From Ilumatobacteraceae bacterium (lineage in GTDB: Bacteria; Actinomycetota; Acidimicrobiia; Acidimicrobiales; Ilumatobacteraceae): a stretch of 37,182 bases of DNA. This document shows positions 7,959-15,717 of this stretch, piece by piece. Under the pieces are notes generated by a model. The model made no database searches and had not been told where the DNA came from. It was given only the letters and a program-made list of their open reading frames with translations. The DNA lies in contig JABSQH010000003.1 of the NCBI GenBank assembly GCA_013213745.1, forward strand, positions 1 to 37,182, given 5' to 3'. The position numbers and the translations under genes were made by a program. Positions within the stretch are counted from its first letter, which is position 1, and each line of letters opens with the position of its first letter.

Positions 7959-9342
7959 GGTCGCGGTCGCCAACCGGCGGATCGTCGAGCGACGGCGCGG
8001 GGCGACGTCGCTCCGGACCGGCGTAATTGCGCGACACCACGTCGAGCGGCGACATCGTGTCGAGGTTGATCGGGTCGGCCATGCGGTGGACGACCCCGGT
8101 CGACTTCGCGCCGTACATCGCCACGTCGGCGCTGCGGATCAGGTCGTCGAGCGTGGCCCCGTGACGCGGGTACATGGCCGCACCGATGCTGGCAGTGACG
8201 GTCACGTCGCCGACGAGCGGAGAAGCGCTCAGGCGGCCGGCGATTCGTTCGGCACTCGTCCGCACTGCGCTGGCGTCCTGCAACCCCGGCAGCAAGATCA
8301 CGAACTCGTCGCCGCCCCATCGACCGACCAGATCGGTGTCACGCACGGCGGCCGAGAGACGCTCAGCACATGCGGTCAACACGAGGTCGCCGAACTGGTG
8401 GCCGAGAGTGTCGTTGATCTGTTTGAAGCTGTTGAGGTCGATCAGCATCACGCACACGCCGGCACCGACCCGTCCGGCGAGGTCGAGTTCTTCCTCAGCG
8501 CGATGCTCGAACTCGCGGCGATTCACGAGGCCGGTCAGTTCATCGGTGCTGGCTCGATGCTCAAGCGACCGGCGATCGACGAGGACCGTCCATCCCGCAA
8601 GGGCGATGAGCACCGTGCCGAGCGCGAACAGCAGTCCGTACATCGCCAGACCATCGCCGACGAGTCCGACGTCGCCGTCGGCGCTCGCGGTGACCACGAT
8701 CGCGCCGCCAGCGGCGAGTCCCGTCGCGGTCGACATGACGCGCAGACCGTTCATCGATTCGGGTCCGTCGGCCGATACCGGCTGGTCCTCGGCGATCAGC
8801 ACCTCGACGACGACGTCGGGCTCCGCCGTTCCGATCGACAGCGCCGAGGCGCCCAACTCGATGACCACGGTTGCGCCGTCTGAGGTGTCGCCCACAAGCA
8901 GCACGGTCTGACTGTCGGGTTGCGCCGCCGCCACTGCACCGCCGGCGAGACCAGCCTGCATGGCGGCCTCCCCGAACGCGGGCCCAGCCGACACGTCGCG
9001 ATCAGTACATGCGCGGCCGGTCGCGGACACCACACAGACCGACACCGAGCCGTCGAACGACCCGGCGATCGCCGCTGGCTCGGTGCTCATGTTCGCAGCA
9101 TCGATGAGGGCGATCGCCCGATCGATCTTCGCAGCGACCGATTGATTGGTCGACTCGGCGGCGACCACGACCGACGCATCGATCTGATTGCGGCGCTCGC
9201 TGCGGAGATCGAACAGCGAGACCGACACGGTCACGAGCAGCACGACGCTGCCGAACAGTGCGACGAGTCGAACCAACCTCATCGCTGGTGTATCGGCACG
9301 AACAGAGCCGGTCTTGAGGATCCGGTCGCCGGAGGCCTTCAC
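7945..9342 (-). CDS. Membrane-bound diguanylate cyclase (GGDEF domain)
   Basis: The 465-residue protein has a first membrane helix at about 24-45, an extracytoplasmic sensor region of about 185 residues with two cysteines (VCVV and RACTD), a second helix at about 230-256, and a GGDEF domain at about 260-430. The active site is intact (RWGGDEFVI, 343-347), and RDTD lies five residues before it, the position of the inhibitory I-site. It should make cyclic di-GMP from two GTP under product feedback. FKQINDTLGH and STDELTGLVNRREF are typical landmarks. The start is a GTG with no ribosome binding site; ATG 9282 (MRLVRL) is an alternative. It lies 83 bp downstream of the Asp-rich protein gene and may share its transcript. 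The sensor region is unrecognised. Confidence 0.92.
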   Translation of the reverse strand: MKASGDRILKTGSVRADTPAMRLVRLVALFGSVVLLVTVSVSLFDLRSERRNQIDASVVVAAESTNQSVAAKIDRAIALIDAANMSTEPAAIAGSFDGSVSVCVVSATGRACTDRDVSAGPAFGEAAMQAGLAGGAVAAAQPDSQTVLLVGDTSDGATVVIELGASALSIGTAEPDVVVEVLIAEDQPVSADGPESMNGLRVMSTATGLAAGGAIVVTASADGDVGLVGDGLAMYGLLFALGTVLIALAGWTVLVDRRSLEHRASTDELTGLVNRREFEHRAEEELDLAGRVGAGVCVMLIDLNSFKQINDTLGHQFGDLVLTACAERLSAAVRDTDLVGRWGGDEFVILLPGLQDASAVRTSAERIAGRLSASPLVGDVTVTASIGAAMYPRHGATLDDLIRSADVAMYGAKSTGVVHRMADPINLDTMSPLDVVSRNYAGPERRRPAPSLDDPPVGDRDLSRG

Positions 9343-9425
9343 GGGCGCGCCGAAGCCCGGAGCCCACCGACAGCGTCGTCGGGAACGGTCGACGCGCGGC
9401 CAACTGTGAGCTCCGGCCGATGCGG

Positions 9426-10211
9426 TCAGTCGTCGGTCGAGCCGGTGTCCTCGACGTCGTCATCGCCATCGATGTCGTCGCTCTCGTCGACGTCATCGAC
9501 GTCATCGATCTCGCCGTTGTCGAGCTCTTCCTGCGACTCGTGATCGTCACAGTCCTCGATGTCGGAGTCGTCGCCGTCTTCGGCTTCGAGCTGGGCCTTT
9601 AGCTCCGGGCTCAACTGGTCGAGAATCGGCTCACACTGCTCGAAGGCGACGTCGATGGCAGCCCACTGCTCGTCGAGCTGTGCCTCATCGAGCGATCCGT
9701 CGAGCTCGGCTTGCTCGTGCTGCTCGAACGCGGCGTCGTCGAACCCGGCGTCGGCGAGGCACATGTCGAAGCTGGCAAACACTGCTTCGTCCGCAGACGA
9801 GATCTCGATGTCGCCCTCGCCGACCTCATCGTCGCCGTCGCGGTCATCTCCGTCGCGGTCATCTCCGTCGCTGTCGTCGATGCCATCGAGGTCGTCGGTG
9901 CCGTCGTCGGCCTCGACGTCGAAATCGTCGAGCGGGTCGCCGTGGTCATCATCGTCGGCCGGCGCCGATTCAGCGGGATCCGCGGGTGGAGCGAGCTGGC
10001 CCGGCGCGGCGACTGAGGCGACCGGCGCGACGGCTGCGGTCGAGGCGGTATCACTCGATGGCTGGCTCGCTGCAGCGATGCCGCCGACGGCCAGGGCACC
10101 GATGGCAAACGCGGCGCTTGCGAACAGCGCCACGTTGCGGCGGCCGAGTCCGTCGGGTGCGGTGTCAGCGTCGATGGAGGTGTCCGTCGACGGTTCGGTG
10201 GGGTCGGTCAT
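9426..10211 (-). CDS. Asp-rich membrane-anchored or exported protein of unknown function
   Basis: I do not recognise this 261-residue protein. ATG 10211 is well supported by AGGAGG five bases upstream. Residues 26-48 form one hydrophobic helix after GRR, so it is an uncleaved anchor or a signal. An Ala/Pro linker follows, then a stretch of D-x-D and DGDD units at about 86-130 resembling calcium-binding Asp repeats, a helical segment at 140-210 with Cys151 and Cys193, and an Asp/Glu tail to the end. The outside portion should be extremely acidic. It is divergent from a two-component system whose kinase sensor is equally acidic, so it may be a target of that system or a cation-binding partner. 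It lies upstream of, and possibly in an operon with, the diguanylate cyclase. Confidence 0.75.
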   Translation of the reverse strand: MTDPTEPSTDTSIDADTAPDGLGRRNVALFASAAFAIGALAVGGIAAASQPSSDTASTAAVAPVASVAAPGQLAPPADPAESAPADDDDHGDPLDDFDVEADDGTDDLDGIDDSDGDDRDGDDRDGDDEVGEGDIEISSADEAVFASFDMCLADAGFDDAAFEQHEQAELDGSLDEAQLDEQWAAIDVAFEQCEPILDQLSPELKAQLEAEDGDDSDIEDCDDHESQEELDNGEIDDVDDVDESDDIDGDDDVEDTGSTDD

Positions 10212-10347
10212 GGATCCTCCTGAGAGGTCAGTGGCACCCCTGTGGTGCCGTTGTCGACCACCGTGCCGATCGCCAGATGAGAGAACGCCGAGCGCTCGGG
10301 CGGGGTTCTCATCAAAATCCAAGACTGCAACCACCAGACTGGTGGCG
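10212..10347. promoter_or_regulatory. Divergent control region with nested inverted repeats and TCTCA boxes
   Basis: This gap between the Asp-rich protein gene and the response regulator holds GGCACC-N5-GGTGCC at 10233-10249. At 10277-10312 lies a long hairpin whose core CCGAGCGCTCGG (10288-10299) is a perfect 12-bp palindrome flanked by ATGAGA-G-AAC and GTTCTCAT arms. The hexamer TCTCA(T/G) occurs three times: complement of 10277-10282, forward at 10307-10312, and complement of 10220-10225. Such repeated boxes between divergent genes are where an OmpR-type regulator would bind to control both. Which sites are operators is inference. No clear -10 element is visible for the regulator gene. Confidence 0.5.
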
Positions 10348-11028
10348 ATGCGGGTCCTGCTGGTCGAAGACGAGGTGCGACTCGCCGCCGTGATCTGCGA
10401 GGGCCTCGACGCCGAAGGCATCGATGTCGACATCGAACACGACGGTGCCGATGGGTTGTGGCGGGCGACCGAGGGCAGCTACGACGTGATCGTCCTCGAC
10501 ATCATGCTTCCCTCGATGAATGGCTACGTCGTGTGTCGCGAGCTACGGGCGAACGGCGTATGGACACCGGTGCTGATGTTGACCGCCAAAGACGGCGAGT
10601 ACGACGAAGCCGAAGCCCTCGACACCGGAGCCGACGACTTCTTACGCAAGCCCTTCTCGTTCGTAGTGCTCCTCGCCCGGTTGCGCGCCCTGGCGCGGCG
10701 TCGCACCGGTGAGCGCCCGACCGTGCTGCAGTGCGGCACGCTGCGCCTCGATCCAGCAACGGCCGAAGTCTCGCGCGGCGGCCAAACGATCGACCTGACC
10801 CGGCGCGAGATGGCGCTGCTCGAAGTGCTGATGCGTGCCGATGGCGACGCGGTCGCCCGATCGGCGATCATCGACCACGTATGGGGGATCGACGACGAAC
10901 CGGCATCGAATGTGGTCGACGTGTACATCAGGTATCTGCGACGGAAGGTCGACGACCCCTTCGACCGACCCATCATCTCCACTGTGCGCGGCGTGGGGTA
11001 TCGCGCGATCAGCGACCTCGGGTCGTGA
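10348..11028 (+). CDS. OmpR/PhoB-family response regulator
   Basis: The 226-residue protein has a receiver domain at 1-115 and a winged-helix DNA-binding domain at about 130-222. The receiver has acidic residues Glu7/Asp8, phosphoacceptor Asp51 (VIVLDIMLP), Thr79 and Lys101 (FLRKPF). The effector domain shows LTRREMALLEVLM, the recognition-helix stretch NVVDVYIRYLRRKVD and the wing STVRGVGYR. It is a transcription regulator phosphorylated by the kinase encoded 18 bp downstream. An in-frame GTG at 10342 would add two residues. Divergent orientation to the Asp-rich protein gene, with inverted repeats between them, makes that gene the first candidate target. Confidence 0.95.
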   Translation: MRVLLVEDEVRLAAVICEGLDAEGIDVDIEHDGADGLWRATEGSYDVIVLDIMLPSMNGYVVCRELRANGVWTPVLMLTAKDGEYDEAEALDTGADDFLRKPFSFVVLLARLRALARRRTGERPTVLQCGTLRLDPATAEVSRGGQTIDLTRREMALLEVLMRADGDAVARSAIIDHVWGIDDEPASNVVDVYIRYLRRKVDDPFDRPIISTVRGVGYRAISDLGS

Positions 11029-11046
11029 CGGCATGAGGGTTCCGCG

Positions 11047-12540
11047 GTGAACCGGTTGCGTAGCGTTCGTGGTCGGATCACGTTGGCGGCGACGGCACTC
11101 GTTGCGGTGACGCTGTTGGGGGCCTCACTGCTGATCCTCCGTCTCGTCGAGATCGATCTGGTCAATGCCGCCGAGAACACCTTGGCCGACGCGCTGGAAG
11201 AGCAGGCGATCCTGCTCGAGGAGAGCGGTCTCCCGGCGTCGACGTTCGAGGTCGAGCTCGACGGGCGGGAGTACCGCCTCGGTCTGTTCACCGAAGGAGA
11301 GGATGGCGAGGCGTTCGGTGAACTGTTCGACGGCGACGAGTTCATCGCCGACGTGGTGATCGATCTCGACTCCGAGGAGATCGTCGAGGTGTTCGTCGAC
11401 GGCGAGGAGGAGCCGACCGACGACCAGGAGCTCTACGACGAGTTGTCGTCGCTCGTGTTCGACGTGTTCGAGGTGTCCGACGAGTCGGGAAGCAGGCTGC
11501 TCGTCGGGCTGGCCAGCCTCGACGAGGTGGACGAGTCGGTCGACGCACTCCGACGAGCACTCGTATTGATCGTCCCAGGCCTCGTCATCGCCTTCGGCCT
11601 GATGACGTGGTGGCTCGTCGGTCGCGCGCTCCGACCGGTGGATGCGATCACCGGCGAGGTAGAGGAGATCAGCGGGACCGACCTCGACCGCCGGGTCCCA
11701 GTACCCGGAGGGGGTGACGAGATCGCCCACCTGGCGACGGTGATGAACGCCATGCTCGATCGGCTCGAGCAAAGTAGTGAGCGGCAACGCCGGTTCACCT
11801 CCGACGCCTCACACGAACTGCGGACGCCGTTGGCGACGATCCGCACGGCGACCGAGGTGATGGGTCGTCAACGAGACGAAGACCGTCGCCAACGGCTCGG
11901 CGACGACGTGATCGCCGAGGTCGACCGCATGGATGCGTTGATCGGCGACTTGTTGACCTTGGCGCGTCTCGACGATGCGAGCACCCTCGGCACCCTCGAT
12001 GTCGAGGTGCTTGACCTGACCGCCGTTGCGCAGACCGTGGCAGAACAGTCGCAAGATCCGTCGCTGGAGTTGTCGTGGAGCACCGCCGAGCCGGTGTTGG
12101 CGGAGGGCCATCGCAACCTGGTCGGAGTCGCCGTGCGCAACCTCGTGGCGAACGCACAGCGTCACCGTCGAGGACGCACGATCGTGTCGACGTTGATCGA
12201 CGAACGAGGCGCCGTGGTGCGCGTCGACGACGACGGAAACGGGATTCCCGTCGATCAGCGCACCGCGGTGCTCGAGCCGTTCACGCGGCTCGACGAGGCG
12301 CGCTCGCGCGACGCCGGCGGCGCCGGACTCGGACTCGCATTGGTCGCAGGGATCGTGAGAGTCCACGGCGGCTCCGTGACGATCGGGGCGTCAGAACTCG
12401 GCGGGGCGCGCGTCGAGATCGCGCTCGCGCCGATGGATCAGCCGTCGTCGCGCACTTCGTCGGCGGGTGCTCCGTCGCCGCCGGCGGCGAACGACACGTC
12501 GGGCAGCTCGTCCTCGAGCGTTCCGTTGAGACGCCCATAG
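11047..12540 (+). CDS. Two-component sensor histidine kinase with a highly acidic extracytoplasmic sensor
   Basis: The 497-residue membrane kinase starts at a GTG with GAGGG seven bases upstream. A first helix spans about 11-33, a sensor domain 34-168, a second helix 170-192 and HAMP 192-245. The H-box DASHELRTPLATIRTA has His256, and the ATPase domain shows NLVANAQRH, DDDGNGIP and GGAGLGLALV. By hand count the sensor has about 44 Asp/Glu and only 3 Arg, with no Lys or His. An acidic face next to the membrane is how PhoQ-type kinases sense divalent cations or cationic peptides, so this is the suggested stimulus; it is not shown. The last 34 residues are a Ser/Pro-rich tail read opposite the permease gene (103-bp overlap) and are probably not functional. 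Confidence 0.93.
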   Translation: MNRLRSVRGRITLAATALVAVTLLGASLLILRLVEIDLVNAAENTLADALEEQAILLEESGLPASTFEVELDGREYRLGLFTEGEDGEAFGELFDGDEFIADVVIDLDSEEIVEVFVDGEEEPTDDQELYDELSSLVFDVFEVSDESGSRLLVGLASLDEVDESVDALRRALVLIVPGLVIAFGLMTWWLVGRALRPVDAITGEVEEISGTDLDRRVPVPGGGDEIAHLATVMNAMLDRLEQSSERQRRFTSDASHELRTPLATIRTATEVMGRQRDEDRRQRLGDDVIAEVDRMDALIGDLLTLARLDDASTLGTLDVEVLDLTAVAQTVAEQSQDPSLELSWSTAEPVLAEGHRNLVGVAVRNLVANAQRHRRGRTIVSTLIDERGAVVRVDDDGNGIPVDQRTAVLEPFTRLDEARSRDAGGAGLGLALVAGIVRVHGGSVTIGASELGGARVEIALAPMDQPSSRTSSAGAPSPPAANDTSGSSSSSVPLRRP

Positions 12541-13562
12541 ACCCGAATCGCCAATGCGGTCAGCGGCGTCGACAGCGCGGCGCCCAGCAGGCCGGCCACC
12601 GCCGCCCCGATGACGGTTGATCCGAACACGAGGATCGGGTGGATCTGCAGCCGACCCTCGCTGAGCTTGGTTCGCAAGATCGTCTCGATCACGTTCTGGG
12701 CGAACAGGACGACGACGAGGATGATGATCGCGTCGACGAGACCACCCGACCCGAGCGCGACGAGCACGGCGAACGCGCCCGAGAAGATGGCACCGAGATA
12801 CGGGATGTAAGCGGTGAGGAACGTGACGACTGCGATGGTGAAGGCGAGCGGCACGCCGAGGATCACTGCTGTCAGCGCAACGACGGTCGCCACGATCGCG
12901 TTCGACACGGTGAGGGCAAGGAAGTACTGCTGCATCGACCACGTTGCGTCGCGCACGATCTCGGCGCCGACGTCTGGGCGCACTCCGAGATGTGATCCGA
13001 CCCAGTGGACGATGCGATGCCAGTCGGCGAGCAGGAGATAGAGCAGGAATGCCGCAACGAAGGTGCCCGCCACGAACGCGGCGGCACTGGAGAACGCTGT
13101 GCCGACATACGAGCTGACCCCCTCACTCGAGTCGTCCCAGATCGACCCGAGGTCGTCGACGAACGATCCGGAGTCACCGATCGACCACCCCAGATCGTCG
13201 AGCCACGCGCCGATGTCGTCGAGGCCAGCGCGCAACTCGTCGCCGATCTCGGCGGCTTGATCGGCGATACCCAACACGACCAGCGTGAGGACGAGGACAC
13301 AGACGAGCATCAGGCCGATCAACACGACGCCTGCGGCGATGACGGTCGGCATGAACTTCGCCAGCCAGTCGGTCGCGGGAGCGAAGAGCATCGCCAACAC
13401 GACGGCAATCACCATCGGAGCGACGAAGCCGCTGATCGCCGACAGCGCGGCGATCACGAGTGCTGCGAGCACCAACATGCCCACGAGGTACCACGAGCGG
13501 ATCCCCCACACCCGCAGTGCGTCGTCGCGCTGGGCAACGATCACCTCATGTTCATTACTCAC
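12438..13562 (-). CDS. AI-2E family transporter (UPF0118 membrane permease)
   Basis: The 374-residue protein has about eight hydrophobic helices in the family arrangement: two helices, a long extracytoplasmic region with amphipathic D/G-rich repeats (IGDELRAGLDDIGAWLDDLG), then a conserved C-terminal bundle. TAYIPYLGAIFSGAFAVLVAL is the family hallmark, and GRLQIHPILVFGSTVIGAAVAGLLGAALSTPL is also typical. Members include E. coli TqsA (exporter of autoinducer-2) and Na+/H+ antiporters, so the substrate is open. The gene starts at a GTG with TACGCT seven bases before it, suggesting a leaderless transcript. The C-terminal tail after the last helix is acidic (LEDELPDVSF) and lies in the overlap with the convergent histidine kinase gene. 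Confidence 0.9.
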   Translation of the reverse strand: MSNEHEVIVAQRDDALRVWGIRSWYLVGMLVLAALVIAALSAISGFVAPMVIAVVLAMLFAPATDWLAKFMPTVIAAGVVLIGLMLVCVLVLTLVVLGIADQAAEIGDELRAGLDDIGAWLDDLGWSIGDSGSFVDDLGSIWDDSSEGVSSYVGTAFSSAAAFVAGTFVAAFLLYLLLADWHRIVHWVGSHLGVRPDVGAEIVRDATWSMQQYFLALTVSNAIVATVVALTAVILGVPLAFTIAVVTFLTAYIPYLGAIFSGAFAVLVALGSGGLVDAIIILVVVLFAQNVIETILRTKLSEGRLQIHPILVFGSTVIGAAVAGLLGAALSTPLTALAIRVYGRLNGTLEDELPDVSFAAGGDGAPADEVRDDG

Positions 13563-13569
13563 CGCGGCG

Positions 13570-13575
13570 AGCGTA
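13570..13575 (-). promoter_or_regulatory. -10 element of the AI-2E permease gene (leaderless)
   Basis: TACGCT reads on the minus strand 7 bases before the GTG start at 13562, with no ribosome binding site between. The SDR gene at 31994 has the same hexamer at the same distance. Confidence 0.5.
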
Positions 13576-13618
13576 GGTGGTGGCGACCGGCGTCGGCCGA
13601 CTCACCGGTGCGGCACAG

Positions 13619-14428
13619 TTACCGAAAGACCGGTTTGCGTTTCTCGGTGAAGGCCGCCACGGCCTCGGCATGTTCGGGTGTGGCCCAGCACTCGCGGAGT
13701 AGCTCACTCTCCAGGCGCTGTACCGCATGCAGATCGGTCGACGCTGCGTTCTCGGTCAGAAGCCGCTTGATCATCAGCGCCTGAGGCGTGGGGTTCGCCG
13801 CGAACGCGCCTGCCAACTCGTTGGCGCGCACCAGGAGTGCGTCGTGATCGTCGACGACGTGGTCGACGAGGCCGATCCGGCCAGCTTCGTCACCGCGGAC
13901 GATGTCGCCCGCCAGGCACAACTCAGACGCCGCGCCCCATCCCACCCGTTGCACGAGGAACTGTGTGCTCGCCAACTCGGGAACGAGACCGACTTTGATG
14001 AAGACGACCCCGATCTTGGCGTCTGATGTCGCCACGATCACGTCGGCCGGCAGCACCATGGTGATCCCGATGCCGACCGCTGCACCGTGAATGGCCGCGA
14101 CGATCGGTTTCGACTTGCGCATCAGGCCGACCCAGTCGATGCCGGACGGCATCCCGCCGGAACCACCCGCAGTGTCGGCGCCGGGGTCGGTGCCGTCGAT
14201 CCGCGTTTGGAACACCGCATCCATGTCGGCGCCAGAACAGAAGCCACGGCCCTCGCCGCGGATGATGATCGCCCCGATGGCGCGGTCGTCGTTCGCTCTC
14301 CCGATCGCATCGGCGAGCTCCTCGGCCATGTGCGGTGTCCACGCGTTCAACCGATCGGGTCGGTCGAGAATGACCGACGCGATCTCGCCGTCGGTCTCGT
14401 AGCGAATCGTGTCGTAGCCGTCGCTCAT
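13619..14428 (-). CDS. Enoyl-CoA hydratase/isomerase family protein
   Basis: The 269-residue protein has the crotonase fold. The first oxyanion-hole segment is GRGFCSGADMDAV (about 60-72) and the second is AAIHGAAVGIGITMVLPADV (about 111-130). Glu151 in GLVPELASTQFL sits where family members carry an acid/base residue, which points to hydratase or isomerase activity on a 2- or 3-enoyl-CoA in fatty-acid or related breakdown. A Gly-rich insert (TDPGADTAGGSGG, about 80-92) is an odd feature. The precise substrate is not readable. The ATG overlaps the TGA of a 64-codon gene (ATGA) and has no ribosome binding site of its own, so it is probably translated by coupling. Confidence 0.9.
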   Translation of the reverse strand: MSDGYDTIRYETDGEIASVILDRPDRLNAWTPHMAEELADAIGRANDDRAIGAIIIRGEGRGFCSGADMDAVFQTRIDGTDPGADTAGGSGGMPSGIDWVGLMRKSKPIVAAIHGAAVGIGITMVLPADVIVATSDAKIGVVFIKVGLVPELASTQFLVQRVGWGAASELCLAGDIVRGDEAGRIGLVDHVVDDHDALLVRANELAGAFAANPTPQALMIKRLLTENAASTDLHAVQRLESELLRECWATPEHAEAVAAFTEKRKPVFR

Positions 14429-14619
14429 GACACGAACGTAGACGGCCCGAACGGACGGACTGCCGCCGGAGTCGACCGTTGCTCGTCGCGGTCCTCGGGC
14501 TCGCCGACGTTGTAGAGCAGCGTTCGCACCACGGCGACCGCCACGAGGAGCGCGGCCGGACCTGCGATCAGTGTGGGGACGACCGGGCGCATGGGGCTCC
14601 GTCGATTCATCGGCTTCAT
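14425..14619 (-). CDS. Small single-helix membrane protein (64 aa), unknown
   Basis: This gene encodes a basic N-terminus (MKPMNRRSPMRP), one membrane helix (about PTLIAGPAALLVAVAVVRTLL, residues 15-35) and a hydrophilic acidic-then-polar tail. Both ends are ATGA overlaps, with the 27-codon ORF upstream and the enoyl-CoA hydratase downstream, and GGTGAAG lies just before the ATG. Two such overlaps in a row argue that it is translated. I do not recognise it. It could be a small membrane protein with its own role, or mainly a device to link translation to the enzyme gene. Confidence 0.6.
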   Translation of the reverse strand: MKPMNRRSPMRPVVPTLIAGPAALLVAVAVVRTLLYNVGEPEDRDEQRSTPAAVRPFGPSTFVS

Positions 14620-14699
14620 GTCTTCACCGCCTTCCACCACGTGCGGTGTCGCTGGTACCAGTTCACGGTGGCGATGATCCCTGCGAGTCGTGTGCGCAT
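14616..14699 (-). CDS. 27-codon ORF, possible leader peptide
   Basis: This short ORF encodes a 27-residue basic peptide containing NWYQRHRTWW, so three Trp, one Tyr and one His in a short span. A strong ribosome binding site (AGGGGGAA, 7 bases before the ATG) makes translation likely. Its TGA overlaps the ATG of the 64-codon gene. A 6-bp GC stem (GCGGGC-N5-GCCCGC) lies just upstream of the ribosome binding site. The pattern resembles a leader peptide that opens a coupled operon, but no amino-acid biosynthesis gene follows, so control by tryptophan is not supported. Confidence 0.45.
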   Translation of the reverse strand: MRTRLAGIIATVNWYQRHRTWWKAVKT

Positions 14700-14990
14700 C
14701 ACAGTTCCCCCTGCATCTGCGGGCGAGCTGCCCGCCGCTGATGGTCTGTTCCCATGACACGAGCCAAACCGCATCAACCTGTGCGCAACCTCAACGAGAC
14801 TCGAAGTCTCGACAAATGTCGCACCTGGCAGCCGAGCACATAGCAGCGCGAGCCGGGGCGGATACATGCGTCGTCGATCAATTTCAGGCAGCGTTCGGAT
14901 TGCCGTCAGGACGCCGAGGGGAAGACCCGACGAAAGTCCATCGAGCGGCGTGCGGGCGTCGTCGAGCTGTGGCGAGACGGGCGACGCGAC
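14700..14990. promoter_or_regulatory. Intergenic region with three inverted repeats
   Basis: This 291-bp gap lies between the 27-codon ORF (minus) and the unknown plus-strand gene. CGAGACT-CGA-AGTCTCG at 14795-14811 is a perfect 7-bp inverted repeat. It runs into CGACA-AA-TGTCG at 14810-14821, and the GC stem before the leader ORF lies near 14730. The adjoining palindromes look like operator sites for the minus-strand operon. From about 14866 to 14990 the frame of the plus-strand gene is open without a start codon, so the true start of that gene may lie here. Confidence 0.35.
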
Positions 14991-15680
14991 GTGATCGTCG
15001 ACGCCGGTGCTCGATCGATCGAGCTGCAGCCCCGAGAGCTCGAAGTGCAACTGAGGACCGACTTGAGTGTGGCTCGCAACGCTCCGTTGGCGCTGTATGC
15101 CAACACGACGTGCTGGTGCACATTCGACGGCTGGAGCGGCAGCCACAACGGCACCGGTGACGCTGCGGTGCAACTCGAACCCGCGCAGCGCGTTGCCATC
15201 GGTGCCGACTTCGCGAGAGCATCAGTGACTTCACAGATCGATGCGCCTGTCGTCGGAGACGGACCGCACTCCACTGCGCAGTTCGCCTCGTCGGAGGATG
15301 ACGGCGTCGTCGTGTATGCAGAGACCGCGAAGATCGAAACCCGCATCGGAGCCAACGTCACGTTCACGCAACACCAGGAACTGGTCATCGACGAGCTCGT
15401 GATCGCGCCAGGACCGAATTCGAACGACGTGCGGGTGGTCGGCTTCGACGCAACCATCACCGCGATCGACCAGGCCACCGAGCCGGACCCGTCGGAGCCG
15501 GCTCGGTACGAGTTTGCAGTCGACGACGTCGAGGTCACCCTCGATCGAGCCACCGGGGAGGTCCACCTCCGCCTCATTGCGCAGGGTCGCCATGCCGACC
15601 TGACGCAGCAGCCAATTGTCGCCTCGCGACGATCGCCCAGCGATGCAGTCGAGCGACCGACGTCGGCATCTCGCACCTAG
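14991..15680 (+). CDS. Unknown protein, about 229 aa
   Basis: I do not recognise this protein. It has balanced, soluble-protein composition with no membrane helix, two Cys close together (TTCWCTFDGW), and later segments rich in alternating hydrophobic residues (ELVIDELVIAPG, DVRVVGFDATITAID, YEFAVDDVEVTLDRATGEVHLRLIAQGR) that suggest a beta-rich fold. The opposite-strand reading is Ser/Arg-rich and not protein-like, so the plus strand is chosen. The GTG at 14991 has no good ribosome binding site. The same frame stays open upstream and still reads like protein (VVELWRDGRRDVIVD), but no usual start codon was found there, so the gene may be 5'-truncated or start at a rare codon. It ends 37 bp before mscL. 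Confidence 0.55.
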   Translation: MIVDAGARSIELQPRELEVQLRTDLSVARNAPLALYANTTCWCTFDGWSGSHNGTGDAAVQLEPAQRVAIGADFARASVTSQIDAPVVGDGPHSTAQFASSEDDGVVVYAETAKIETRIGANVTFTQHQELVIDELVIAPGPNSNDVRVVGFDATITAIDQATEPDPSEPARYEFAVDDVEVTLDRATGEVHLRLIAQGRHADLTQQPIVASRRSPSDAVERPTSASRT

Positions 15681-15717
15681 TATCCCGACGAGCACACACA
15701 GCCGACCGGAGGAAACC

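Noticed and set aside
11125-11787. 220-codon minus-strand frame inside the kinase gene
   Set aside because: It is a shadow of the acidic kinase sensor, and the plus frame has all kinase motifs.
14616-14699. Tryptophan-type attenuator leader
   Set aside because: The peptide is Trp-rich, but no amino-acid biosynthesis gene follows and no terminator/antiterminator pair is seen.
14866-14994. 42-codon plus-strand ORF overlapping the GTG at 14991
   Set aside because: It has no ribosome binding site and an Arg/Ser-rich low-complexity product. The GTGA overlap is likely chance.
14906-15676. 256-codon minus-strand frame opposite the unknown gene
   Set aside because: It is Ser/Arg/Thr-rich without folded-protein character. 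The plus frame has normal composition.
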